Source: JAMOBE01 sp039908285
Lineage (GTDB): Bacteria; Pseudomonadota; Alphaproteobacteria; Rhodospirillales; Rhodospirillaceae
Length of the DNA stretch: 64,000 nt
Direction: 5' to 3'
Assembly: GCA_039908285.1 (NCBI GenBank)
Contig: JAMOBE010000008.1
Location: 1 to 64,000 of the forward strand
Shown here piece by piece: positions 35,337-44,294 of the stretch. The notes under the pieces are model-generated. The model was given only the letters and a program-made list of their open reading frames with translations. It searched no databases and was not told the DNA's origin. How positions within the stretch are numbered: the stretch's first letter is position 1; each line of letters starts with the position of its first letter. The translations under genes and the position numbers were made by a program.

Positions 35337-36316
35337 GAGGCGCCCGTTTGTCCGCGCCATTGCCTTTCCTGGCGGCCGTCGTCGCGGCCCTGCTGCTCGC
35401 CTCCGTGCTGATCGCCACCCTCGTGCAGGAGCGCAGCGCCCGGAAGGACCGGGCCCTGGCCCTGGCCCGCACGGAGGCCCTGGACCACGCGCGGAAGTAC
35501 GCGAAACACGCCTCGCAGGCATTGTCCACGGTCGAAGCCGCTCTGGCGGACATCGCGGAAAACATGACCGGCGGACCGGCGGCCATGGGCAATGCCCTGC
35601 TGAAGCTCCATCTCGCCGTCAAGCACAAGAGCCTCTACCTGCCGCAGGCCATCGACGTCCGCGTCTTCGATGCGGAGGGACGGCTGCAGGCCAATGGCAC
35701 GTCCTATCCACCGTCCGCCATGAGCGTCGCCGAGGAGCCCTTCTTCCGCCGACACCGCGACCAGTGGGAGCGCTTCGTCGTCGAAAAGCCATGGAAGACC
35801 CCGTCCGGCACCTGGACGTTCGGTCTGAGCCGCGGCATTACCGAGAATGGGAAGTTCAATGGCGTCGTCCAGGCGCTGGTCGATCCCGCCTACTTCGAGG
35901 GGTTTCAGCTGGCGAACGAGGAAGAACACGCCGCGGGCGATCCGGGGCGACTCGACGCCGTCATGCTGTTCGATGCCGATGGCACGGTGCTGGCGGCCTG
36001 GGTACCAAAAAAGACGGAGGACACCATCGGGTTCCCCGTGCGGTCCAATACGGCATTCGCCGGGATGCCGATCAAGGGGTTCGGCAGCAGCGGCCTGCAG
36101 ACCCTCGACAGCGAAGGGCATGTCGTCGGCATCATCCAGCTTTCCGATTTCTCCTTCCGGGTTGCCGCCGCGCTGAGCCGGGCCGCGGTCCTTCGCGAAT
36201 GGTCGCGGCAGGTGAGCCATACCACGCTCATCATCGCCGTCATCGTCCTGGTCACGATCACGTTCATCGCCCTCGCCATTCGCCAGATGCGCCAGGGCAA
36301 TCGGGTGAAAGAGTGA
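35333..36316 (+). CDS. Membrane protein with extracytoplasmic Cache-like sensor domain and no output domain
   Basis: 327 residues from a GTG that overlaps the preceding stop, with a G-rich ribosome site. TM1 is at about 10-30 and TM2 at about 295-318 (LIIAVIVLVTITFIALAI). Between them is a double-Cache-like domain (AEEPFFRRHRD, SRGITENGKFNGVV, VMLFDADGTVLAAWVP). The protein ends 10 residues after TM2, with no HAMP, kinase, GGDEF or methyl-accepting part. Receptors of this kind normally signal through such a part, so it is either truncated or works with another membrane partner. Confidence 0.75.
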   Translation: MRGARLSAPLPFLAAVVAALLLASVLIATLVQERSARKDRALALARTEALDHARKYAKHASQALSTVEAALADIAENMTGGPAAMGNALLKLHLAVKHKSLYLPQAIDVRVFDAEGRLQANGTSYPPSAMSVAEEPFFRRHRDQWERFVVEKPWKTPSGTWTFGLSRGITENGKFNGVVQALVDPAYFEGFQLANEEEHAAGDPGRLDAVMLFDADGTVLAAWVPKKTEDTIGFPVRSNTAFAGMPIKGFGSSGLQTLDSEGHVVGIIQLSDFSFRVAAALSRAAVLREWSRQVSHTTLIIAVIVLVTITFIALAIRQMRQGNRVKE

Positions 36317-36481
36317 ACGCCGTCCCCCGAAGAGGGGGGGAGGGCCATTGAAGGGTCACCCGATTCCCCTCCTACCTTTTAGCTTTGACGTGGCGCGGTT
36401 TCGCTGTAGCTTCCATGGGTCGAAAGGGTTCCGCGGTGCGGTCGGCGGCCGTCCCCACCGCAATGGAGGAGACCCCGTGGC

Positions 36482-37693
36482 GTGACGAAAAACGACCAGG
36501 AGCAGCCAACCGGCTCCGTCGGCCATAATGGGTCGGCGGTTGCGGCATTGCTGCATTCGAACCGTCTGCGTTGCGGAGAGGATCTGCGCGAGGTCTCCGC
36601 CGTGCTCTGTATCCGCTACCCGTATCTTCTCGCGATCGAAGAGGGGCGGTTCAAGGATCTGCCGGGTCCCACCTATGCGTCGGGATTCGTTCGCGCATAC
36701 GCCGATCATCTCGGGCTGGACGGCGAAGAGGTGGTGCGGCGCTTCAAGGGCGAGACGGAGGGGCTGCGCGGATCGTCCAAGCTCGCCTTTCCCCTGCCGG
36801 TGTCCGAAGATCGCATCCCCACCGGGGCGATGGTCCTCATGGGCGTGATCCTGGCCGGGGCCGCCTATGGCGCCTGGTTCTGGCTGTCCAACAACGATCG
36901 CACGGTGGCCGACCTCATCCCCGCCGTGCCCGAGCGCATGGCCAGCCTGCTGAAGGGCGAACCGCCGCCACTGCCCCCGGAAGCCACCGCCCCGCCGGTT
37001 GCGGAACCGGTCGTGCCGCCGCCGGCCCCCGTCCCGGCTCCGCCGCCGGTCGTGGCGCAGCCCCCGAGTCCGGTCACGCCACCTCCCATAGCCCCGGCTC
37101 CCGCTCCGGTAGCCCCGGCTCCGGTAGCCCCGGCTCCGGTAGCCTCCGCTCCGGTAGCCCAGGCTCCGGTGGCCCCCGCCCTGGTGACTCCGCCCCCCGC
37201 GGCCCCGGCCGCGGCGACCCTGGTGAAGGCGCCGGAGGCGGGGATGATGCCCCCCGAGGAGGGCGAGGACGAGACTCCCCCGCCCACCACCGTCGGCGCT
37301 CCGACTCAGGCCACGGCCCCGGCACAGGTGGTGGCGCCGGCTCCTGCCGCCGCCGACGCCGGGCGGGTGTTCGGCGAGATGGCCGCCGACGTCCGGGTGG
37401 TGGTCAAGGCCGTGCGCGGCGAAAGCTGGCTCCAGGTGCGGGACAAGAATCACGCCCTGGTCACGCGCATGCTGCGCCGGGGTGAGAGCTACCGTATCCC
37501 CAACCGGCCGGGGCTGACGCTGTTCGTCGGCAGTGCCGGGGCGCTGGACGTCCTGCTGGATGGCACGCCGCTGCCGTCTCTCGGACCGCTGGGCCGAGCG
37601 CGCCGCAATGTCCCCCTCGACCCCGAGCGCCTGCGCCGGGCCGCGGCCGAGCCCCCGTCGGCTTCGGGAGCGTCGGCGGCGGGAGCGCGCTGA
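36482..37693 (+). CDS. rodZ: RodZ-like cell-shape protein
   Basis: 403 residues from a GTG. The N-terminal HTH (about 24-95, LREVSAVLCIRYPYLLAIEEGRF, LPGPTYASGFVRAYA) matches RodZ, followed by one membrane helix (about 119-138) and a long Pro/Ala/Val linker. The C-terminal DUF4115 domain (about 300-380) has VVVKAVRGESWLQVRD and GLTLFVG. RodZ links MreB to the elongation machinery. The linker is encoded by near-repeats of CCGGTAGCCCCGGCT (37100-37175), a likely site of length change. It precedes ispG as in many alphaproteobacteria. Confidence 0.9.
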   Translation: MTKNDQEQPTGSVGHNGSAVAALLHSNRLRCGEDLREVSAVLCIRYPYLLAIEEGRFKDLPGPTYASGFVRAYADHLGLDGEEVVRRFKGETEGLRGSSKLAFPLPVSEDRIPTGAMVLMGVILAGAAYGAWFWLSNNDRTVADLIPAVPERMASLLKGEPPPLPPEATAPPVAEPVVPPPAPVPAPPPVVAQPPSPVTPPPIAPAPAPVAPAPVAPAPVASAPVAQAPVAPALVTPPPAAPAAATLVKAPEAGMMPPEEGEDETPPPTTVGAPTQATAPAQVVAPAPAAADAGRVFGEMAADVRVVVKAVRGESWLQVRDKNHALVTRMLRRGESYRIPNRPGLTLFVGSAGALDVLLDGTPLPSLGPLGRARRNVPLDPERLRRAAAEPPSASGASAAGAR

Positions 37694-37758
37694 CGCCTGG
37701 CACCGCTGCTGTGGCACCGCTCCGGCGTCTCGCCGAACCCCAACGGAAAGACCGTCCG

Positions 37759-38886
37759 ATGTCCGATCGGCCCTATCGCGAGATCATCCGCCGCCCGTCA
37801 CGCCAGGTGCGGGTGGGCAAGGTCCTGGTGGGCGGTGACGCCCCCATCACCGTCCAGTCGATGACCAACACGCCGACGGCCGACGTGGCGGCGACGGTGG
37901 CCCAGATCCGGGCCCTGGAGGCGGCGGGGGCCGATATCGTGCGGGTCTCGTGTCCCGACCGCGAGTCGTCGCTGGCGCTGAAGGACATCGTGCGTCAGGT
38001 CTCGGTGCCCATCGTCGCCGACATCCACTTCCACCACCAGCGAGCCATCGAGGCGGCGGAGAATGGCGCCGCGTGCCTGCGCATCAACCCCGGCAACATC
38101 GGCTCGCCCGCCAAGGTGCGCGACGTGATCAAGGCTGCCAGGGACCACGGCCTGTCGATGCGAATCGGCGTCAACGCCGGCAGCCTGGAGGAGCATCTCC
38201 TGCAAAAGTACGGCGAGCCCTGTCCGGAGGCGCTGGTGGAGAGTGCGCTGGAGCATGCGCGCATCCTCGAGGACAACGACTTCCGCGACTTCAAGATCAG
38301 CGTCAAGGCCTCCGACGTCTTCCTGGCCGTCGCCGCCTATCAGGGGCTGGCCCGGGCGTGCGACTATCCGCTCCACCTTGGCATCACCGAGGCCGGGGGC
38401 TTTCGCGCCGGCACCGTCAAGTCGGCGCTCGGCATCGGCATGCTGCTGTGGGAGGGCATCGGCGACACCATCCGCGTGTCGCTGTCGGCCGATCCGGTTG
38501 AGGAAATCCGGGTCGGCTTCGACATCCTGCGCTCCCTCGGCGTGCGCCATCGCGGGGTGCGGGTGGTGTCGTGTCCGTCCTGCGCTCGCCAGGGCTTCGA
38601 CGTGGTGCGGACGGTGGAGACCCTTGAAGACCGCCTGGCCCACATCACCACGCCGCTGACGCTGTCGGTGATCGGCTGCGTGGTCAACGGGCCGGGCGAG
38701 GCCCGCTCCACCGATCTTGGGCTGACCGGTGGGGGGAACGGCGAGCACATGGTCTACGTCACGGGTGCGGCCGACCACAAGATCGGCACCAAGGCCATGG
38801 TGGACCACCTGGTGGACCTGGTGGAGGCCCGGGCGGCCGCCCTGGACGCCGCCGCCCTCGACTCAGCCGGCCGAAAGGACGGGTGA
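37759..38886 (+). CDS. ispG: 4-hydroxy-3-methylbut-2-enyl diphosphate synthase
   Basis: 375 residues. RQVRVGKVLVGGDAPITVQSMTNT, ADIVRVSCPD, ADIHFHHQ and RINPGNIG open the TIM-barrel; the C-terminal 4Fe-4S ligands are in SCPSCARQGFD and VIGCVVNGPGEA. The enzyme makes HMBPP in the MEP isoprenoid pathway. The chosen ATG is preceded by GGAAAGACC, a modest ribosome site. Next gene hemA follows after 7 bp. Confidence 0.95.
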   Translation: MSDRPYREIIRRPSRQVRVGKVLVGGDAPITVQSMTNTPTADVAATVAQIRALEAAGADIVRVSCPDRESSLALKDIVRQVSVPIVADIHFHHQRAIEAAENGAACLRINPGNIGSPAKVRDVIKAARDHGLSMRIGVNAGSLEEHLLQKYGEPCPEALVESALEHARILEDNDFRDFKISVKASDVFLAVAAYQGLARACDYPLHLGITEAGGFRAGTVKSALGIGMLLWEGIGDTIRVSLSADPVEEIRVGFDILRSLGVRHRGVRVVSCPSCARQGFDVVRTVETLEDRLAHITTPLTLSVIGCVVNGPGEARSTDLGLTGGGNGEHMVYVTGAADHKIGTKAMVDHLVDLVEARAAALDAAALDSAGRKDG

Positions 38887-38893
38887 CGAAGCC

Positions 38894-40195
38894 ATGTCCG
38901 GGATCATCGCCGTCAACCAGCTTTTCGTCATGGGCGCGAACCACCGTTCCAGCTCGCTGGCGTTGCGCGATGCCCTGTTCGTGGACGAGGCCATGGCGCC
39001 CGCCTTCCTGGCCGACCTGCGCCAGGGCGGGCTGACCCAGGCCATCGCCCTGTCCACCTGCGACCGGGTCGAGGTCATCGCCGTCCACCCGGACGCCGAG
39101 GCGGCGGCGCGGAGCATCACCGCGGCGTTCGCGCGGCGCGCCAACCTGGATCGGGAAACCCTGGCCGGGCACATGTACCGGCTGAGCGGTGTCGACGCGG
39201 TCCGCCACTGCTTTTCCGTCGCCGCGGCGCTCGACAGCCTGGTGATCGGCGAGCCACACGTGCTCGGACAGGTCAAGGATGCCCACCGCCTGGCGCAGGC
39301 CGCCGGGCTGACCGGCCCGGACCTGGACGCGATTCTTCAGGCCGCCTATGCCGCCGCCAGGCGGGTACGCAACGAGACCGCCATCGCCGAGGGGCCGGTG
39401 TCCATCGCCGCCGTCGCCGTCCAGCTGGCCCGCGACCTGCACGGCGACCTCGGCCGCGTCCAGGGGCTCCTGATCGGCACCGGCGACATGGGCGGGCTGA
39501 TCGCCGAGAACCTGCGGCTGGCGGGGCTGAAGCGGCTGGTGGTCACCGCCCCGCGCGAAGCCCAGGCCGAGGCCACCGCCAAGGAACTGGAGGGGCACGT
39601 CGTTCCCTTCGCCGACCTGGCGGCGGCGGTGGCTTCGGCCGACGTGGTGCTGTCCTCCATGAGCGGGCGGCAGTTCGTGATCACCGCCGACCTGGCCCGG
39701 GCGGCCGTGCGCAAGCGGCGCCAGACCCCCATATTCTTCATCGACGCCGGCATTCCCGGCGACATCGAGCCCGCGGTCCACAAGGTGGACAACGCCTTCC
39801 TGTACGATCTCAACGACCTGGAGCAGGTGGCGCTGCAAAGCCGGGTTTCCCGCGAGGCCGCCGCCCGCGCCGCCTGGGACATCATCGCCGCCGAGGTGAC
39901 GGGGTTCCTGCGCGGCCGCGCCGAGCGCTCCGCCGGGCCGTCGATCCAGGCCCTGCGGCTGCACTTCGAGGAGGTACGGGACCAGGTCATGGCCGAGGCC
40001 GGCGGCGACGCCGACAGGGCCACCAGCCTGCTGATCAACCGGCTGCTGCACGCGCCGTCGGAGGTCCTGCGCGAGATCGCGGCGTCGGGCGAGCGCGGCC
40101 AGGTGGAGTGGGAGACCACCGAGCGGGCCGTGCGCCGGCTGTTCCGGCTGGACGGCGGAACGGACGCCACGAAAACCAGGGAGATGTCGCATTGA
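38894..40195 (+). CDS. hemA: Glutamyl-tRNA reductase (C5 pathway)
   Basis: 433 residues. The catalytic cysteine is Cys56 in ALSTCDRVE; the usual STCNR Asn is Asp here. Further family motifs: SVAAALDSLVIGEPHVLGQVK, ETAIAEGPVSIAAVAV, LLIGTGDMG (NADPH site) and the dimerisation helices at the end. It reduces Glu-tRNA to glutamate semialdehyde, first step of tetrapyrrole synthesis. Most alphaproteobacteria use 5-aminolevulinate synthase instead, so its presence is notable. It overlaps prfA by four bases, the same hemA-prfA order as in gammaproteobacteria. Confidence 0.93.
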   Translation: MSGIIAVNQLFVMGANHRSSSLALRDALFVDEAMAPAFLADLRQGGLTQAIALSTCDRVEVIAVHPDAEAAARSITAAFARRANLDRETLAGHMYRLSGVDAVRHCFSVAAALDSLVIGEPHVLGQVKDAHRLAQAAGLTGPDLDAILQAAYAAARRVRNETAIAEGPVSIAAVAVQLARDLHGDLGRVQGLLIGTGDMGGLIAENLRLAGLKRLVVTAPREAQAEATAKELEGHVVPFADLAAAVASADVVLSSMSGRQFVITADLARAAVRKRRQTPIFFIDAGIPGDIEPAVHKVDNAFLYDLNDLEQVALQSRVSREAAARAAWDIIAAEVTGFLRGRAERSAGPSIQALRLHFEEVRDQVMAEAGGDADRATSLLINRLLHAPSEVLREIAASGERGQVEWETTERAVRRLFRLDGGTDATKTREMSH

Positions 40196-41268
40196 GTCTG
40201 GACGCCAAGCTGGAGCGGCTGGTCGCGCGCCACGAGGAATTGAACGCGCTTCTGAGCCGGGGCGACGGACTGGATGCGCCGACCTTCGCCCGGCTGTCCA
40301 AGGAGTTCTCCGACCTGAAGCCGGTGGTTGAGTCCATTCATGCCCTGCACCGCGGCCGCGCCGAGATGGCCGAGGCCGAGGCCATGATGGCCGACGAGTC
40401 CTCGGACGCCGAGATGCGGAGCCTGGCCGCCGACGAATTCTATCGGCTGAAGGAGGAGGTGCCGGCCCTGGACCGCCAGGTGCGGCTGATGCTGCTGCCG
40501 AAGGACGAGGCCGACGAGCGCAACGCCATCCTCGAGGTCCGCGCCGGCACCGGTGGCGAGGAGGCGGCCCTGTTCGCCGCCGAGCTGTTCCGCCTGTATG
40601 AGCGCTATGCCGCGCTGCGGGGGTGGCGCTTCGAGGTGATGGAGCTGAACGAGACCGGCATCGGCGGCTACAAGGAGGCCATCGCCGGCATCACCGGCCG
40701 CGGCGTGTTCTCGCGGTTGAAGTTCGAGTCGGGGGTTCACCGGGTGCAGCGGGTGCCGGTGACCGAGGCCGGCGGGCGCATCCACACCTCCGCCGCCACC
40801 GTCGCCGTGCTGCCCGAGGCCGAGGAGGTGGACGTCCACGTCGACGAGAAGGACCTCAGGGTGGATACCTATCGCTCCCAGGGGGCGGGGGGCCAGCACG
40901 TCAACACCACCGACAGCGCGGTGCGGCTGACCCATATTCCGTCCGGCATCGTCGTCGCCTGTCAGGACGAGAAGTCCCAGCACAAGAACAAGGCCAAGGC
41001 GATGAAGATCCTGCGCGCCCGCCTCTACGAGCACGAGCGCCAGCGCCGCGACGCCGAACGGGCCGCCTCGCGCCGCAGCCAGGTGGGCAGCGGCGACCGC
41101 TCGGAACGCATCCGCACCTACAACTTCCCGCAGGGAAGGGTCACCGACCACCGCATCAACCTGACCCTGTACAAGATCGACCAGATGATGACCGGCGGCG
41201 CCCTCGATGACTTCGTGGACGCCCTGGTCGCCGACGACCAGGCCGCCCTGCTGGCCGAACTGGAGTGA
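40192..41268 (+). CDS. prfA: Peptide chain release factor 1
   Basis: 358 residues from a TTG inside the hemA stop (TTGA), AGGGAG upstream. The codon-reading PVT motif (VPVTEAGGRIHTSAA) marks RF1 rather than RF2, and GAGGQHVNTTDSAVR holds the GGQ that triggers peptide release. C-terminus RVTDHRINLTLYKID. The length is normal. The target Gln of GGQ is methylated by PrmC, encoded two genes downstream. Confidence 0.95.
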   Translation: MSLDAKLERLVARHEELNALLSRGDGLDAPTFARLSKEFSDLKPVVESIHALHRGRAEMAEAEAMMADESSDAEMRSLAADEFYRLKEEVPALDRQVRLMLLPKDEADERNAILEVRAGTGGEEAALFAAELFRLYERYAALRGWRFEVMELNETGIGGYKEAIAGITGRGVFSRLKFESGVHRVQRVPVTEAGGRIHTSAATVAVLPEAEEVDVHVDEKDLRVDTYRSQGAGGQHVNTTDSAVRLTHIPSGIVVACQDEKSQHKNKAKAMKILRARLYEHERQRRDAERAASRRSQVGSGDRSERIRTYNFPQGRVTDHRINLTLYKIDQMMTGGALDDFVDALVADDQAALLAELE

Positions 41269-41303
41269 GAGCCTGAAAATGTATCGGCACCATGACCATA
41301 AAA

Positions 41304-41424
41304 AGCCCTCTCCCCCCCCTTCAGGGGGGAGAGGGTTGGGTGAGGGGGGGGAGAGGCCCCAAGGATTTTGCCGGTTGCCCCACCCCCTCACCCCGGCCCT
41401 CTCCCCCTCGAGGGGGAGAGGGAG
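41304..41424. repeat. 121-bp double-hairpin repeat, copy B
   Basis: Same layout as copy A (34178-34298): left and right GC-rich palindromes are nearly identical, with the short central spacer (GAGAGGCCCCAAGGATTTTGCCGG here) differing. It separates prfA from the DUF1640-like gene and may end the hemA-prfA transcript. The rest of 41269-41556 shows nothing else. Confidence 0.9.
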
Positions 41425-41556
41425 TACAGGTTCCGAATACATTTTCAGGCTCTGAGGCCGTCAAACGGATAGTCCGACCAATGCGCTTCAACTCCGAAAG
41501 CCTGTTGCACTGACGGGTGGAGGCGATACCATGGGGACGGGAACAGTGAGGACGCC

Positions 41557-41823
41557 ATGGTCGCCATTTCGTTCGATACCCACGCCTTCATCAAGCGCAT
41601 GACTGCCGCCGGCATGCCCGAACAGCAGGCCGAGACCGTGGCGGATGCCCTGCGGGAAAGCCGTGAGAGCGACATGTCCCAACTCGTCACCAAGGCCGAT
41701 CTGCGTGCCGAAATGGCCGAAACCAAGGCCGAGATGATGAAGTGGATGATCGGCGCCCTTGGTCTTCAGACGCTCGCCATTCTCGGGGGACTGGCTGCCT
41801 TGATAAGGCTACTGGGTCACTGA
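41557..41823 (+). CDS. DUF1640-like coiled-coil membrane protein
   Basis: 88 residues. FDTHAFIKRMTAAGMPEQQAETVADAL, then a coiled coil (TKADLRAEMAETKAEM) and a C-terminal membrane helix (ALGLQTLAILGGLAALIRLL) match the bacterial DUF1640/CCDC90-type proteins. These are often found in many copies in this group, with unknown function. Its position between prfA and prmC, behind a repeat element, looks like an insertion into the operon. Confidence 0.75.
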   Translation: MVAISFDTHAFIKRMTAAGMPEQQAETVADALRESRESDMSQLVTKADLRAEMAETKAEMMKWMIGALGLQTLAILGGLAALIRLLGH

Positions 41824-41841
41824 TACCAGCGAGCCTGATGT

Positions 41842-42720
41842 ATGACACTTGCTCCCATCGAGAGTGCCAGGACGGTCGGTGTGGCCCTGAGCCAGGCGAG
41901 CCGTCTTCTGGCCGCCGCGGGGGTGGTGAGCCCCCGCCTTGATGCCCGTCTGCTGGCGGCCCACGTGCTGGGGCTCGAGCCGTCGGAGGTGGCCCTGCAT
42001 CCGGAGCGCCCCCTCTCCCCGTCGGAGGAGGCGGCGCTGACTGCCGCCGTGGCCCGACGAGCGGCGCGGGAGCCGGTGTCCCGGATCATCGCCCGTCGCG
42101 GTTTCTGGACCCTGACGCTGACCGTGTCCCCGGACACCCTCGACCCCCGGCCCGACAGCGAAACCGTCGTCGAGGCGGCCCTGGAGGCGGTTCCCCGCCG
42201 GAACGCACCGCTGGCGATTCTCGATTTCGGCACCGGCACCGGCTGCCTGCTGCTGGCGCTGCTGGCGGAACTGCCCCGGGCGCGGGGGCTTGGGGTCGAC
42301 ATCGCCCCCGGAGCCGTGGCCACGGCGCGCCAGAACGCCACCCGCTGTGGCCTGGCCGAGCGGGCGCGGTTCGAGGTCGGAGACTGGGGCCATGGCCTCG
42401 ATGGGCCATTTGATCTGATCGTCGCCAATCCGCCCTATATCCCCGACGCCGAGATCGACGGCCTGGCGCCGGAGGTGGCGTGCTTCGAGCCCAGGCTGGC
42501 CCTGGCGGGGGGAGTGGACGGCCTCGCCGCCTATCGCGCCCTGGCGCCCCACCTCCGCCGCCTGCTGCGGCCGGGCGGCGTCGCCGTCCTCGAGGTGGGA
42601 GCCGGCCAGGCCACCCCTGCCGGATGGATCATGGAGGGAGAGGGGCTGGTATTGGTGGGGGAGCGTGCCGATCTTTCAGGAACGGCGCGGTGCATCGTCG
42701 TTCGCGCCCCGGGGGGGTAA
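41842..42720 (+). CDS. prmC: Release-factor glutamine methyltransferase
   Basis: 292 residues. SAM motif LDFGTGTGCLLLALL (about 127-141) and catalytic NPPY (196-199), plus PRPDSETVVE and EPRLALAGGVDGL, define PrmC (N5-glutamine MTase). It methylates the GGQ glutamine of RF1/RF2. The PRPDTE motif reads PRPDSE. The ribosome site is weak; it starts 18 bp behind the DUF1640-like stop. Confidence 0.93.
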   Translation: MTLAPIESARTVGVALSQASRLLAAAGVVSPRLDARLLAAHVLGLEPSEVALHPERPLSPSEEAALTAAVARRAAREPVSRIIARRGFWTLTLTVSPDTLDPRPDSETVVEAALEAVPRRNAPLAILDFGTGTGCLLLALLAELPRARGLGVDIAPGAVATARQNATRCGLAERARFEVGDWGHGLDGPFDLIVANPPYIPDAEIDGLAPEVACFEPRLALAGGVDGLAAYRALAPHLRRLLRPGGVAVLEVGAGQATPAGWIMEGEGLVLVGERADLSGTARCIVVRAPGG

Positions 42721-42954
42721 AAATCCGGATCAGCGAAAAAAGTGCTTGGAAATGATCCGGAACCTGAATACGGTGAGTCACAAGCTGGTGCGGAGTTGAG
42801 ACGGGGCGGTTGCCCTGGGGCCGGACAGGATGGGCTCAGTCTCTTTGTCGCGCCATTGCTTACCCCCTGATACCACCACAGTGTCGGTGAGCCCCTTGAA
42901 GGGCAATCATCGAAATGGTTGGGGGTTGTTTGAAATCAGATAATGACAGGTGTC

Positions 42955-43368
42955 ATGAGGCAAGGCCCGAACCCCAAGGGGCGTTCGCGCGGACGCGGCA
43001 GCAATAACAAGAAGCCGGGTGGTCCGTTGCGTACAGGCTCCTTCGACAATCCCCCCAGCGCGCGTGTGCGGGGGAATGCTCATCAGATGATGGACAAGTA
43101 CCTTGCCCTGGCGAGGGATGCTTCGTCCCAGGGTGACCGTGTGCTGGCTGAGAACTATTTTCAGCACGCGGATCATTATTACCGGGTCATGAGCAGCATG
43201 GGGGCACCCAACGGGCGCCCGGTCCGGCAGCCCGGGCAGCCGACACCGGCCGCACCAGGGCTTGAGAGCGAAGCCGCCGAGGATGCCGCGGCCGAGGCCG
43301 AGGCCAGGGGCGAAGACGGCACGGACGACGACGACGACGACGACGGCCCCGAGGTGGCGACCGCGTGA
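42955..43368 (+). CDS. DUF4167 protein, probable RNA/ribosome-associated
   Basis: 137 residues from MRQGPNPKG, the conserved start of the family; the ATG at 42943 has no ribosome site. Basic N-terminus (GRSRGRGSNNKK), then the conserved VRGNAHQMMDKYLALARDASSQGD / AENYFQHADHYYRVM block, then an acidic tail with seven consecutive Asp. DUF4167 is confined to alphaproteobacteria and usually lies behind prmC, as here. The 234 bp upstream contain no other feature I recognise. Confidence 0.88.
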   Translation: MRQGPNPKGRSRGRGSNNKKPGGPLRTGSFDNPPSARVRGNAHQMMDKYLALARDASSQGDRVLAENYFQHADHYYRVMSSMGAPNGRPVRQPGQPTPAAPGLESEAAEDAAAEAEARGEDGTDDDDDDDGPEVATA

Positions 43369-43372
43369 TCTT

Positions 43373-43414
43373 ATCCGGTTTCCAGAGGATCCGCGGATTT
43401 TCTGGAAACCGGAT
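43373..43414. repeat. 20-bp-arm palindrome (TTTCC/GGAAA family)
   Basis: ATCCGGTTTCCAGAGGATCC and GGATTTTCTGGAAACCGGAT pair with two mismatches. The core GTTTCCAGA..TCTGGAAAC is shared with 18377-18410. It follows the DUF4167 stop by four bases. Short GCGGATCCAG repeats continue to about 43473; no gene is seen up to 43644. Confidence 0.88.
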
Positions 43415-43644
43415 GGTTACCGTGCCAACGCGCCCTCCCAGGGCGGATCCAGAGGCGGATCCAGGGCGGATCGGCTGATTGATGCTGCGCCGCTGCATCC
43501 CCACCTACCTGAGAGGCTGGTGCGCTCCATCCTCTCGGGCTCGCCATAGAGATCTGGTGGACTCTTCTTCGTGTTCACGTGAGTGGTACCGGCCGTGCTT
43601 ATCAGGGGGGCGAGTCCTCGCATCCACCTGTAAGGAACCGTCAC

Positions 43645-43782
43645 ATGACCGCACGTGCAAGCTGGTTGTCCCAGATTTTCGCCGCCGTGGCCTTTGCGGA
43701 ATCCGGGGAGATCGATGCCGCCAGGCAGTTGCTGTCCGAGGCGGCGGACTGCCCCCGAAAGGGCAGGTCCTGCCCGTCCTGA
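43645..43782 (+). CDS. 45-residue conserved-looking small protein
   Basis: AAGGAA lies before the ATG. The sequence SWLSQIFAAVAFAESGEIDAARQLL is an amphipathic helical pair of a type I associate with small orphan proteins in Magnetospirillum-like genomes (recollection, not a search). It has no known function. It converges on the membrane-protein gene ending at 43841. Confidence 0.55.
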   Translation: MTARASWLSQIFAAVAFAESGEIDAARQLLSEAADCPRKGRSCPS

Positions 43783-43840
43783 TCGTGGCCGGGACCGGCA
43801 AGCGGCGGCGTCTGCCGCCCGCCTGCCGTCGTCGGCCCGA

Positions 43841-44281
43841 TCAGTGCCCTCCCACGTGCAGGATCCCCGAGGCCGCGAGGGTCAGCACCAGGACCTCGGC
43901 CACCGCGATCGCGGCGTAGACGGTGTCCTTCTTCTTCAGGAAGATCGGGATGATGGGCAGGTAGCAGACGATGGTGATGCCGGCGAGAAAGGCGACCCCG
44001 ATGAAGTTGAGGAAATCGCCCCGGCCGACCATGTGGACCCACGCCCACCCCGGCTGGACGTTGGCCGCCGCCAGGTACTCGTGAGCGCTCATACCCCAGT
44101 AGCTCGAGACCTGTTCTACGGGGATATACGGTGGCAGAAGACCTGATACATAGATCGCGAACGTGACCACCAGAGCGGCCAGGCCCGCCTTCATTCCCCA
44201 ATCCAGCAGTTTGGCGTAGATGATCTGCTCCTCGGTCGCCGTCACCTTGCTGGTTCCGGACGCATTGTTTCCGTTGGCCAT
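43841..44281 (-). CDS. Small membrane protein partner of the TauE/SafE exporter (DUF1634-like)
   Basis: 146 residues from an ATG with GGGGGG upstream. Three membrane segments (about 30-50, 90-113, 117-138). The layout with KKKDTVYAAIAVAEVLVLTL near the end resembles DUF1634 proteins, which often sit next to TauE/SafE genes. It follows the exporter by 13 bp in the same direction, so both are probably one unit. The family call is tentative. Confidence 0.6.
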   Translation of the reverse strand: MANGNNASGTSKVTATEEQIIYAKLLDWGMKAGLAALVVTFAIYVSGLLPPYIPVEQVSSYWGMSAHEYLAAANVQPGWAWVHMVGRGDFLNFIGVAFLAGITIVCYLPIIPIFLKKKDTVYAAIAVAEVLVLTLAASGILHVGGH

Positions 44282-44294
44282 CGTTGTTCCCCCC

